The position numbers were made by a program, and so were the translations under genes. The notes beneath the pieces are model-generated. The model was not told where the DNA came from. It worked only from the letters and a program-made list of their open reading frames with translations, and ran no database searches. From Pseudocolwellia sp049933045 (GTDB taxonomy: Bacteria; Pseudomonadota; Gammaproteobacteria; Enterobacterales; Alteromonadaceae), in assembly GCF_049933045.1 (NCBI RefSeq), contig NZ_CP187926.1:1178001-1242000 (forward strand): 64,000 nt of DNA, in the 5' to 3' direction. Positions 16,910-25,015 of this stretch are shown one piece after another; position 1 is the stretch's first letter, and every line of letters begins with the position of its first letter.

Positions 16910-17122
16910 ATGATTAAATGCCATTTGTCTCGGATGATGGGGGAGAAAAAACTTAAAATTTCAGACGTAGCTAAAGATATAGGTGTTAACCGAGGTACAA
17001 TTACTCGTTTGTATCAAGAGACTGCTGTAAGGGTTGAATTTGAGGTACTAGAAAAGTTATGCATTTATTTTGATTGTGATATTGCTGAATTGTTAGAAGT
17101 TAAGAAGTTAAGAAGTAATTGA
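16910..17122 (+). CDS. Cro/CI-type HTH repressor
   Basis: This 70-residue XRE-type helix-turn-helix protein has DVAKDIGVNRGTITRLYQE as its recognition unit, followed by LEKLCIYFDCDIAELLEV, the usual end of small Cro/CI-like proteins (HTH_26 style). It is transcribed away from the excisionase-integrase operon and probably binds the AGAAGGT-type inverted repeats between them. It is the right size for an element regulator and carries no peptidase or oligomerisation domain. Function as repressor is inferred from fold and context. Confidence 0.8.
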   Translation: MIKCHLSRMMGEKKLKISDVAKDIGVNRGTITRLYQETAVRVEFEVLEKLCIYFDCDIAELLEVKKLRSN

Positions 17123-17319
17123 GTTTTATTATTTTAAATAAGGACTCCCCTGAAATGTTAACAAAGTTTGTTAAAGGGAGATAAACCTCTCTTATCTATA
17201 ACTTCTGCTGTTTATTTCGTAGCTGACTGTAAATAAAGATGCAGTTAACTATGAGGTAATAGTTATTATAAAAGCTAGTTTGTCTAAAGTTAATACAGAA
17301 AAACAACTCGGAATTTAAA

Positions 17320-17523
17320 ATGAACGGAACAAATAGGGCAGATATAAAAATAGGATTAAGTGTTTCAATCGTATTAAAAAGAGATCAACGCTCTGGAGCA
17401 CTTACGAATGGTGTAGTAAAAGATATTTTGACTAAATCTGCAAATCATCCTCATGGTATTAAAGTTAGGCTACAGAGTGGTGAAGTAGGGCGGGTAAAAG
17501 AAATCGAGAATGATATAATTTAA
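17320..17523 (+). CDS. ywbE: YwbE family protein (DUF2196)
   Basis: This 67-residue protein matches the short YwbE family. The segments RADIKIGLSVSIVLKRDQRSG, GVVKDILTKSANHPHGIKV and GEVGRVKEI are typical and suggest a small SH3-like beta barrel. Function is not established. It is common in bacterial chromosomes and is unlikely to be cargo of the adjacent integrative element, so the element's right end probably lies between 17122 and 17320. Complete length. Confidence 0.85.
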   Translation: MNGTNRADIKIGLSVSIVLKRDQRSGALTNGVVKDILTKSANHPHGIKVRLQSGEVGRVKEIENDII

Positions 17524-17869
17524 AAATAAGATGGGCAAATAGAATGTCAGAAAAAACATGTGATGGACAAGCTCAATAGTTGATGTGTTATTGCACTGCA
17601 ATGTGAATAATGGAGCTTGATACCGAACAAATATCAGATGGTATTTCCAAGTCGTTATTAAGATCAACTATAGCATTAGGAGCTAAATAACTGTTTGTTG
17701 ATATTAAAAATATTGGTACCGTTGGAGTATCCATCGTTGATATGTGGATCATCACAAATAATGAGAAACGCGTCACTGGATGAGAAAATTTAACATATTA
17801 GTTACGTTTTATAACTGTACCTGAGCTTTGAGATTAACCTTTAGTATGATCACTAATGCCACTTAGAAC
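17524..17869. other. Non-coding stretch between ywbE and IS91 element
   Basis: Only short open frames occur, for instance one of about 26 codons near 17610. None has a convincing ribosome site or a recognisable product. I see no tRNA or repeat. Confidence 0.4.
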
Positions 17870-17987
17870 TAAACCGCTCCGCGGTAATGGTGCCCTTGGC
17901 AAGCACCGCATATTCCTATAACACATTCACTTTTTCCTACACTAAGTTTTGAGGCATGTCGCCTCATCTTAGATTGGAGAATACCCT

Positions 17988-18882
17988 ATGAACATCAGCC
18001 CATACTTCTCAGCACAACTACGCAAACGGTTTAACGAAGACATGACGATGCGTAAACTCGCCACTAAAACACAAATAGCGTATATCCGTGGTGTTAATAA
18101 ACTCTGTGACTATTTACAGCGCTCACCGAGAACAACCACCCAAGAAGAGTTACGTGAGTTTCAACTTTTTATGGTCAATCACGGTGTCTCAGGACTTACC
18201 GTCAATGCCACGCTCACCGCAGTAAAGTTCTTCTTCCAGATAACCCTAGATAAACCTGAGGTGGTTGCACGGGTTTGTCCTGTGACAGTTGCACGTAAGC
18301 TGCCGGTGGTATTGAGTTTAGAAGAAGCTAAACGCTTTATGTCATCTACAACACATCCTAAATTCAAAGCGGCATTAGCTGTCGCCTATGGCTCAGGGCT
18401 TCGCGTTAGCGAAGTTGTCTCATTAAAGGTTAGCGATATCGATAGTGAACGCATGACTCTGCGTGTTGAACAAGGCAAAGGCAGTCGTGACCGATACGCG
18501 ATGTTTATCACCCGTACTGCTTGAGCATCTGAGAGATTGGTGGCGCTTTGCCAATCAACAAGGGCAAATGTTTGTGGGCGGTTGGTTATTTCCAGGATTG
18601 AACCCTATCGATCATATGACCTCGCGTCACCTGAGTCGAGTATGTAAGCAAACCGCTAATGCCGCTGATATTGACAAGAATGTATCGATGCACACGTTAC
18701 GTCACAGCTTTGCCACACATCTACTCGAAGCTAAAGTCGATATTCGACTTATTCAAGTCTTGCTTGGTCATGCTCAGCTTAATACCACTGCGCGTTATAC
18801 ACAGGTGGCAACAGATTTACTCAAAGAAGTGATTAGTCCATTAGATGCCACCACACCTAAAAAAAGAAGGGAAAGGGCGTGA
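17988..18882 (+). pseudogene. Tyrosine recombinase of IS91 element, frameshifted
   Basis: Two overlapping frames encode one recombinase of about 297 residues. The first (17988-18524) carries the SAM-like core-binding domain and GSGLRVSEVVSL with the first catalytic Arg. The second (from about 18504) continues LSPVLLEHLRDWW and holds HTLRHSFATHL, LLGHAQLNTTARYTQV with the catalytic His and Tyr. The break is a run of three T after ATG at 18501-18506; one T fewer would restore the frame exactly. TTGGAGAAT precedes the ATG. The gene is inactive unless the extra T is a sequencing error or slippage rescues it. It ends 12 bases before the transposase start. Confidence 0.85.
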
Positions 18883-18894
18883 AGTGAGCTACTT

Positions 18895-20085
18895 ATGCCT
18901 CGCCCAACACTGGAAGTGGCTGATGTCTTTCACGCACACGGTCAACATTGGCGTGAGTCACATGCAGGTCATGTCAGTTTAGCGCAACTTAAAGTGATGT
19001 CGGGTATTGAGCATTGTCGTAGTGAAGTGCTTGGTGGTCATGTTTTACATTGTCCAGCGTGTGAGCATACTCAAATTGCTTATAACTCGTGTCGCAATCG
19101 ACATTGCCCGAAGTGCCAAGCCAGCGCAGCGAAACGCTGGTTAGCCGCACGACAAACTGAATTACTACCTGTCGATTACTATCATGTTGTCTTCACCTTG
19201 ACACAACCTATCAGTGAGTTGGCTTATTACAACAAGTCAGTGATGTATGGTTTGTTACTTAAAGCCGCAGCAAAAACGCTGTTAATGATTGGCGCAGATA
19301 CCAAGCACTTAGGTACGCGTTTAGGCGTGACGTTTGTCTTGCATACGTGGGGTAGCGCCATGACACATCATCCCCATGTGCATGGCATTGTACCCGGTGG
19401 TGGATTATCACTTGATGGTGAAAAATGGGTGTCGTGTAAAGCGGGATTCTTCTTACCTGTACGTGTGTTATCACGTTTATTTAGACGGTTATACCCTGAG
19501 GGATTACATGAAGCGTATGAGCAGAATAAATTACTGTTCTTTGGTGATTGTTTACCTATTAAGGAGGAAATACCCTTTTTAGCGTGGCTCAATAATCAAC
19601 GTAAAGTTGAATGGGTGGTTTATGCTAAGCGACCCTTTGCAGGGCCACAAGCGGTATTGGCTTATCTATCCCGATATACCCATCGAGTTGCGATTGCGAA
19701 TTCTCGATTGGTTGCGATGGATAAGGAAACTGTGAGTTTCAAGTGGAAGAATTATCGCGTAAAGGAACAAAATAGGCAGCGCACCATGACGCTGACACAC
19801 GATGAGTTTATCCGGCATTTTTTACTGCATGTCTTACCGAGTGGCTTTCACCGTATTCGTCATTATGGCTTAACTGCGAATACAGGTCGTAAGAAGAACT
19901 TGGATAAAGCACGGCAATTATTGAACGTTAAAGTACCGACAGTGACATTAGATAAAACGTTATCTGGTGAATCGTGTGAGCCAACACCGACTTTTGTTTG
20001 TCCGTGTTGTGGTGCTGCCATGATTGTGACAGACGTATTGCTTCATTTATATTTACCGCGAGCACCGCCTTTATTACTGAATTAA
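18895..20085 (+). CDS. IS91-family transposase (Y2 HUH)
   Basis: This 396-residue rolling-circle transposase begins with a zinc-ribbon region of cysteines (C41, C53, C56, C66, C71, C74 in CPACEHTQIAYNSCRNRHCPKC). The HUH motif is HPHVHG (159-164), and the two catalytic tyrosines are Y257 and Y261 in AYLSRYTHR. This arrangement is diagnostic for IS91. The protein nicks and replicates from the ori end, and one-ended transposition can mobilise flanking DNA. A C-terminal cysteine pair (VCPCCG) is present. It appears intact, unlike its companion recombinase. Confidence 0.93.
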   Translation: MPRPTLEVADVFHAHGQHWRESHAGHVSLAQLKVMSGIEHCRSEVLGGHVLHCPACEHTQIAYNSCRNRHCPKCQASAAKRWLAARQTELLPVDYYHVVFTLTQPISELAYYNKSVMYGLLLKAAAKTLLMIGADTKHLGTRLGVTFVLHTWGSAMTHHPHVHGIVPGGGLSLDGEKWVSCKAGFFLPVRVLSRLFRRLYPEGLHEAYEQNKLLFFGDCLPIKEEIPFLAWLNNQRKVEWVVYAKRPFAGPQAVLAYLSRYTHRVAIANSRLVAMDKETVSFKWKNYRVKEQNRQRTMTLTHDEFIRHFLLHVLPSGFHRIRHYGLTANTGRKKNLDKARQLLNVKVPTVTLDKTLSGESCEPTPTFVCPCCGAAMIVTDVLLHLYLPRAPPLLLN

Positions 20086-20330
20086 TGATGACAGATAGGC
20101 AAAGGTTAAATTATCGGCAATGGTTGATAAGGGCTAGTTTTGTTCAGTTTGCTCAAACTCGTTAAATATAGGCTAAAATAAAGGAGTATGAGAGGGAAAT
20201 ATCACAGTGAAAAGTACATTAACGCAACGTAAATTAGTACTAAGAAATAACCTTAGCCACCAAGACCAAAAGACAAACAAGCAATCCCCATAGCACCGAG
20301 TTCGATTCCCGCGGTTTCCTCATTGTGAGC

Positions 20331-21092
20331 CTTTTAGACATCAGCCGTCAGATGATGGGCTGCTGATAGGTTTTGTGTACTGGCTGATATCTAAAAACCT
20401 TAACTTAGTTGTCTTTATTTTCTAGCGACTTGTGAAGTTTTTTGTGATTTTCTCACGTTTTTGACGAAAAAAATTCATTTTATTTATCCCAATCCAGCTA
20501 CAGCCGAGAAAACATTGAACGAGAATTATCTCTTTATTTTAAGAACCACTGATAGTGAAGAATAAAACAGATAAATGAAGTGCTTGAACAAATAATTTAT
20601 TCATCTACCACAGAGGCAAACTCTGGAAGAATCATTAGCTTTACCTGTAAGCGAATATTAAACCCTCAGCCTAACAATAAAATACCGCAGTTCAAACTAA
20701 CGGAACATAACGGAAAGTATTTTGAAATTGATTAATTATATTAATAAAGGACAAGTGTTATGAGTATATTTAATACTACAGTTATTTTTTGTACATGCAA
20801 AATTTTAAAGTATTTTGAATGTTATCTAAAGTGACAAATTTAGGGAAAGGGTCATAAGCAGAAAATCGTAAAAATATTGATTTTCAAAACTGTCACGAAT
20901 TTGTCACATTCTTGTCACAGAAAAAAATAAGGTTAGTAAAAAAATATTTTTTTGATGTCAGAAAATTGTAGGAACTTATTTGAAATTGAAGGTGTTATTT
21001 AATAAGAAATCAGCTTAAAATTTGACCTTTACTTTTTAAGGGTAAAAATAAAATAAAAAATAACTTTGAAATTTGTAATTAAATCAATATGA
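20331..21092. other. AT-rich non-coding region with possible gene remnants
   Basis: No supported gene is visible. A GTG-initiated frame of 51 codons at 20580-20735, ending KLTEHNGKYFEID, has no good ribosome site and may be the tail of a decayed gene. A 24-codon ATG frame follows an AAAGGA at about 20760 but resembles nothing. Base composition is lower in GC than the IS91 element. Confidence 0.4.
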
Positions 21093-21168
21093 TGGTGGAC
21101 GATACTGGGCTTGAACCAGTGACCCCCGCCTTGTAAGGGCGGTGCTCTCCCAACTGAGCTAATCGTCC
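21093..21168 (-). tRNA. tRNA-Val(UAC)
   Basis: This 76-nt tRNA has an encoded CCA. The anticodon loop CTTACAA in a CCGCC/GGCGG stem gives anticodon UAC. It is the last of four identical tandem copies on the minus strand. Confidence 0.97.
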
Positions 21169-21209
21169 ATATTAGATATGAATCTAGGAATTACTTTGTA
21201 TTGATATGA

Positions 21210-21285
21210 TGGTGGACGATACTGGGCTTGAACCAGTGACCCCCGCCTTGTAAGGGCGGTGCTCTCCCAACTGAGCTAATCGTCC
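21210..21285 (-). tRNA. tRNA-Val(UAC)
   Basis: Identical to the neighbouring copies over all 76 nt, with UAC anticodon and encoded CCA. A 41-base AT-rich spacer separates it from the copy at 21093. Confidence 0.97.
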
Positions 21286-21329
21286 GTCTTATATCTAAAT
21301 ATATTCGTACGATAATATTCTAAAAATAG

Positions 21330-21405
21330 TGGTGGACGATACTGGGCTTGAACCAGTGACCCCCGCCTTGTAAGGGCGGTGCTCTCCCAACTGAGCTAAT
21401 CGTCC
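21330..21405 (-). tRNA. tRNA-Val(UAC)
   Basis: Identical third copy by coordinate. The spacers differ in sequence while the tRNAs do not, as expected for concerted evolution of a cotranscribed array. Confidence 0.97.
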
Positions 21406-21454
21406 GATATATTATCGTCAGAGATGTTATCTAATAATTACTTAAAAAGATAAG

Positions 21455-21530
21455 TGGTGGACGATACTGGGCTTGAACCAGTGACCCCCGCCTTGTAAGG
21501 GCGGTGCTCTCCCAACTGAGCTAATCGTCC
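21455..21530 (-). tRNA. tRNA-Val(UAC)
   Basis: Promoter-proximal copy of the array, 76 nt, anticodon UAC, CCA encoded. A consensus promoter lies directly upstream on the minus strand. Confidence 0.97.
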
Positions 21531-21546
21531 ATCTCTGTGGGGGCGT

Positions 21547-21574
21547 ATTATAGGGAGAAGTTGAATACTGTCAA
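21547..21574 (-). promoter_or_regulatory. Strong stable-RNA promoter for the tRNA-Val array
   Basis: On the minus strand TTGACA (21574-21569) and TATAAT (21552-21547) are perfect consensus boxes with a 16-base spacer. They are followed by the GC-rich discriminator ACGCCCCC expected of stringently controlled stable-RNA genes. Confidence 0.85.
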
Positions 21575-22031
21575 TCAAATAAAGCAAATTTTCTTTAATT
21601 TTTTCATTAAAAGTGTTTGATTGATTTATTTTTCAGCAGCCTGATTGAAATATGTTAATAATTGTTCAAATATTATCTTATTTTAATCAGCTTCTTCATA
21701 GATGTTTGATTATATAATTTAAAGGAAGTGTTTTAGATAAAATTAAACAGATCGATTAGTGATTTATTGCACATATAAATATGAACGAAGAATATTTATA
21801 ACGTCTGAACACTATTAAAATACCTGGTTAATTTAAATAAGCCATTAAGAGTAATAAACAAGATCGTTAAATAGCAATTAAGTCTTATCTATTTATCAAA
21901 ATTATTAATTTATATTCTTTTTGCGGGTGTAATGCCTTGCTATGCCTGATAAAATGTCGGCAATTTTTAGACCTACTTTTTAACTAGAATTTTAATCATA
22001 AAGGCTAGTTAACCAATATCGTGAGACAAAT
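21575..22031. other. Divergent intergenic region between tRNA-Val array and gltX
   Basis: About 450 bases without coding signal. It should hold the gltX promoter, but I found no convincing pair of boxes. An inverted repeat TAACTAG/CTAGTTA lies just upstream of gltX (about 21979-22012) and may be regulatory. Confidence 0.45.
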
Positions 22032-23450
22032 ATGACATTAACAACTCGCTTCGCTCCAAGTCCTACAGGTTATTTACATGTAGGTGGTGCAAGAACAGCT
22101 TTATATAGCTGGTTATACGCTCAAAAAAATGGCGGTGACTTTATCCTTCGTATCGAAGATACGGATATAGAACGTTCAACTCAAGAATCTGTTGACGCTA
22201 TTATGGATGGTATGAACTGGTTAAACCTTGAGTGGACTCACGGTCCTTATTATCAAACTAAACGCTTTGATAGATACAAAGAGGTTATTGAAGAGTTATT
22301 AGCTTCAGGAAACGCTTACCGTTGTTATTCAACTGCTGAAGAAGTTGATGTAATGCGTGAAGAAGCGAAAGCTAAAGGCGAAATAGAAAAATACAATGGT
22401 TTATGGCGTGAACGTACAGATTACCCAGAAGATAAGCCTTTTGTTATTCGCTTTAAAAACCCAATTGGCGGTGATGTTGTTATTAAAGATATGGTTAAAG
22501 GCGATATTACTATTAGTAATGACCAGCTTGATGACTTAATTCTAGCGCGTTCTGATGGAACTCCAACGTATAACCTTACTGTTGTGGTTGATGATTGGGA
22601 TATGAAAGTTACTCATGTTGTTCGTGGTGATGATCATGTAAGTAATACACCTAAGCAAATCAACATTCTTAAAGCTTTAGGTGCTACTTTACCTGAATAT
22701 GCCCATATACCTATGATTTTAGGTGATGACGGCAAGCGTTTGTCTAAACGTCATGGTGCTGTAGGTGTTATGCAATATCGCGATGATGGTTATTTACCTG
22801 AAGCGTTATTAAACTACCTTGTACGTTTAGGTTGGTCGCATGGCGATAAAGAAATTTTCTCTCGTGAAGAGATGATTGAATTATTTGACTTAAAAGATTG
22901 TAACCGCGCTCCATCTGGATTTAACACAGATAAACTTATCTGGGTAAATCAACATTACATGAAAACAATGGATCCTGAATATGTTGCTTCTCATTTAGAG
23001 TGGCACATGAAAGAACAAGGGATCAACACTGAAAATGGTCCAGCATTGGCTGAAATTGTAAAAATTCAGGCAGACCGTGTTAAAACATTAAAAGAAATGG
23101 CGCAAATCAGCCGTTACTTCTACGAAGATTTTTCTGAGTTAGATGCGACATCTGTTAAAAAGCATTTACGCCCAGTAGTTAAAGAACCTCTTATTTTAGT
23201 TAAAGCTAAATTAGGCGCTTTAACTGAATGGACTCCTGAATTAATTCACGCAGCAATTAACGATACGGCAACTGAATTAGAAGTAGGTATGGGTAAAGTG
23301 GGTATGCCTTTACGTGTAGCAGCAACAGGTGGTGGTAATTCTCCTTCTTTAGATATTACTTTAGCTTTGCTTGATAAAGACAAAGTACTTTCACGTATCG
23401 ACTTTGCACTACAAGTTGTAGAAGAAAGAATTGCGAATAGCGGAAGCTAA
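22032..23450 (+). CDS. gltX: Glutamate--tRNA ligase
   Basis: This 472-residue class I synthetase charges tRNA-Glu with glutamate in the cytoplasm. The HIGH motif appears as PSPTGYLHVGGART (10-23) and the KMSKS motif as GKRLSKRHGA (near residue 237). The catalytic Rossmann domain, the stem-contact fold and the helical anticodon-binding C-terminus (after about 330) fit the usual 470-residue length. It is transcribed divergently from tRNA-Val genes, an order also known in E. coli (valU region), so this is conserved synteny. A terminator lies 75 bases past the stop. Confidence 0.98.
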   Translation: MTLTTRFAPSPTGYLHVGGARTALYSWLYAQKNGGDFILRIEDTDIERSTQESVDAIMDGMNWLNLEWTHGPYYQTKRFDRYKEVIEELLASGNAYRCYSTAEEVDVMREEAKAKGEIEKYNGLWRERTDYPEDKPFVIRFKNPIGGDVVIKDMVKGDITISNDQLDDLILARSDGTPTYNLTVVVDDWDMKVTHVVRGDDHVSNTPKQINILKALGATLPEYAHIPMILGDDGKRLSKRHGAVGVMQYRDDGYLPEALLNYLVRLGWSHGDKEIFSREEMIELFDLKDCNRAPSGFNTDKLIWVNQHYMKTMDPEYVASHLEWHMKEQGINTENGPALAEIVKIQADRVKTLKEMAQISRYFYEDFSELDATSVKKHLRPVVKEPLILVKAKLGALTEWTPELIHAAINDTATELEVGMGKVGMPLRVAATGGGNSPSLDITLALLDKDKVLSRIDFALQVVEERIANSGS

Positions 23451-23524
23451 TCTGAATACATTTGCTAGTGAACTGATGTTGATTTTTCTGTAAAAACAAT
23501 CGACATAAGTAAAAGTAAAATCTT

Positions 23525-23556
23525 CAAAAGCTAACTGATTCAGTTAGCTTTTTTTA
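23525..23556 (+). terminator. Terminator of gltX
   Basis: AGCTAACTG (23529-23537) and CAGTTAGCT (23541-23549) form a perfect 9-bp stem with a 3-base loop, followed by a T-run. Confidence 0.93.
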
Positions 23557-23591
23557 TGCCTGTGTTTTTTTCGTATTATACATCGGACATA

Positions 23592-23632
23592 AAAAAAAAC
23601 CGATTTCATAGATAAATATGAAATCGGTTTTA
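23592..23632 (-). terminator. Bidirectional terminator for the amidohydrolase operon
   Basis: AAAACCGATTTCATA pairs with TATGAAATCGGTTTT around a 6-base loop (23597-23632). It has A-runs on one side and T-runs on the other, so it works for the convergent amidohydrolase genes and as back-up for gltX. Confidence 0.85.
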
Positions 23633-23712
23633 TTAGTTATATTAAATATAACTGCTACTTACCTTGAGGAAGTAGCTAAACTCAGATGAAGTTCAAAGGT
23701 GTTTAGTTGGAC

Positions 23713-25014
23713 TTACTTTATATAAGCTCTAGGCATTTCACTTTCAGCCATATAACGGTCACGTAATGCATCTTGTCGTGATTTAAGACTCGCTTCTTCA
23801 CCTTCAATCCATAACCTTTCTACTTTTGTACTTATTTCAAAAGGATCTGCACTCCACATAACAATGTCAGCTTTTTTACCTACGGCTATTTTACCTGTAT
23901 TAAGCTTAAATATATCAGCTAGGTTGGCTGTAATTGCTTCCAAAGCATCTTCAGGTGCTACACCATTAGCAACAGCACTACCTGCTAAATAACGAAGTTG
24001 ATCAAGTTTGTGGGCATCATCAAGGTATAAACCCACTTTTAAACCTGCTTTAATCAATACCGTAGCAGTATCCAAAGACGAGTTCAGTGTATCGAAGCTT
24101 GTTGGTAAGTTACTGTATGTATTAATCAACACAGGAATATCAGCTTTTACTAATTCTTTTTGAATCAGTACAGCATCACTTGCGCCAACGATAACGACAT
24201 CAAGATTGAAGCGTTGCTTGATATCAATTAATACAAGTAAATCTGTGGCTCTTTCTGCAAAGGCTACCAGAGTTTTTGTACCAGCAAGTAGCTCGTTAAC
24301 AATGATTTCGTCACGCTTTAACTTGTCTTCTTTTTTATCTTTGGCCTTGTCTTCACTGTCAGAAGCGTTTGCTTTTTCAGCTGCGGCTTTTTTATCTGCT
24401 AGCTTTTCTTGAGCATCTTCCAGTGTATTGATTAAGGTTTGAATATGAGTTGCTCTAGAACCTTCATGGGTTGCGCCTAAGTCTATTACTACAGCTCTGT
24501 CACTAGCTAAAACACTATCAAAATCGCCTGATAAATTAACTGCGAAAGATTGGCCTCTAAACATACTTTCACCACCTAGAGGGCTTACAATATTAGAAGT
24601 TACTCCACCTTTTCTCGCGTACGGTAAAATAGTCGACTTAGGGTTAAAGGCTTTGCTGGTATCAAAAGTGATATCGGCTTTTTTCTCGCTGGCATCTCTT
24701 GTTCCTGATACAGCATTTACCTCAATTAAACCTAATGAGTTCATTACGCCAATTAAGCCAGGGGTAACATCTTTACCTTCAGCGTCAATCACGTTTCTTA
24801 CATTATGTGATCTTGGGTTAATCGCTGTTATCACACCATCTTTTACTACTATAGTAGCATTGTTAAGAACGCCATCTTGCGTTGCAGTATGAACTTTTGC
24901 GTTTTTAATAACAAAGCTATCCGCGAACGTTACTGAAGAAGCCAAAGACATAGATAGCGTTAATGCACACAATGTAAATAACTTGGTTTTACTCGGTTTA
25001 TTAGGGAAGTTCAT
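23713..25014 (-). CDS. Amidohydrolase-superfamily protein lacking metal ligands (probable pseudoenzyme)
   Basis: This 433-residue exported protein has a signal peptide (LCALTLSMSLASSVTFA). It has the composite beta-sandwich of imidazolonepropionase-like amidohydrolases: TPGLIGVMNSLG stands where active members have TPGxIDxHxHLG, and the C-terminus GKIAVGKKADIVMW is normal. The HxH ligands are replaced by V-M-N, and the later His/Asp sites read VIVGASDA and LDDAHKL. It is therefore probably inactive as a metallohydrolase. ATG 25014 follows a GGAGA site and lies one base past the upstream stop, so it is tightly coupled to the active paralogue. A Lys/Glu-rich insert (KAKDKKEDK) lies near residue 205. 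A regulatory or structural partner role is my inference. Confidence 0.85.
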   Translation of the reverse strand: MNFPNKPSKTKLFTLCALTLSMSLASSVTFADSFVIKNAKVHTATQDGVLNNATIVVKDGVITAINPRSHNVRNVIDAEGKDVTPGLIGVMNSLGLIEVNAVSGTRDASEKKADITFDTSKAFNPKSTILPYARKGGVTSNIVSPLGGESMFRGQSFAVNLSGDFDSVLASDRAVVIDLGATHEGSRATHIQTLINTLEDAQEKLADKKAAAEKANASDSEDKAKDKKEDKLKRDEIIVNELLAGTKTLVAFAERATDLLVLIDIKQRFNLDVVIVGASDAVLIQKELVKADIPVLINTYSNLPTSFDTLNSSLDTATVLIKAGLKVGLYLDDAHKLDQLRYLAGSAVANGVAPEDALEAITANLADIFKLNTGKIAVGKKADIVMWSADPFEISTKVERLWIEGEEASLKSRQDALRDRYMAESEMPRAYIK

Positions 25015-25015
25015 A

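Larger units (their letters stand above)
14907..17122 (-). mobile_element. Minimal integrative element remnant
   Basis: The tRNA fragment, an OB-fold-like small ORF, integrase, excisionase and a divergent Cro-like gene form the usual integration and control end of a prophage or integrative island. No structural, conjugation or cargo genes follow before the chromosomal-type ywbE gene. It looks like a remnant or a very small satellite. The distal att site was not found. Confidence 0.55.
17870..20330 (+). mobile_element. IS91-family (Y2 HUH) transposable element with companion recombinase
   Basis: The element holds a tyrosine recombinase gene followed by a Y2 transposase, the layout of many marine IS91 relatives. 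Its left region has ACCGC/GCGGT (17873-17877, 17881-17885) and GGTGC/GCACC (17889-17893, 17903-17907) hairpins, suitable for the terminal end. GC content is visibly higher than in the flanks, which suggests transfer. The right end lies beyond 20085 and is not resolved. Confidence 0.75.

Noticed and set aside
19259..19592. Frames antisense and in other phases within the IS91 transposase
   Set aside because: Explained by the higher-GC transposase gene; no independent support.
20297..20320. GAGTTCGATTCCCGC resembles a tRNA T arm
   Set aside because: No acceptor, D or anticodon arm can be found on either side and no CCA follows; at most a fragment near the IS91 right end.
20580..20735. GTG-initiated 51-codon frame
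   Set aside because: No good ribosome site, no recognised domain, and flanking frames look decayed; not called as a gene.
21093..21530. Regular repeats with about 120-base period, CRISPR-like at first sight
   Set aside because: The repeats are 76-nt complete tRNA-Val genes with CCA and anticodon; spacers are 41-49 bases of AT-rich DNA.
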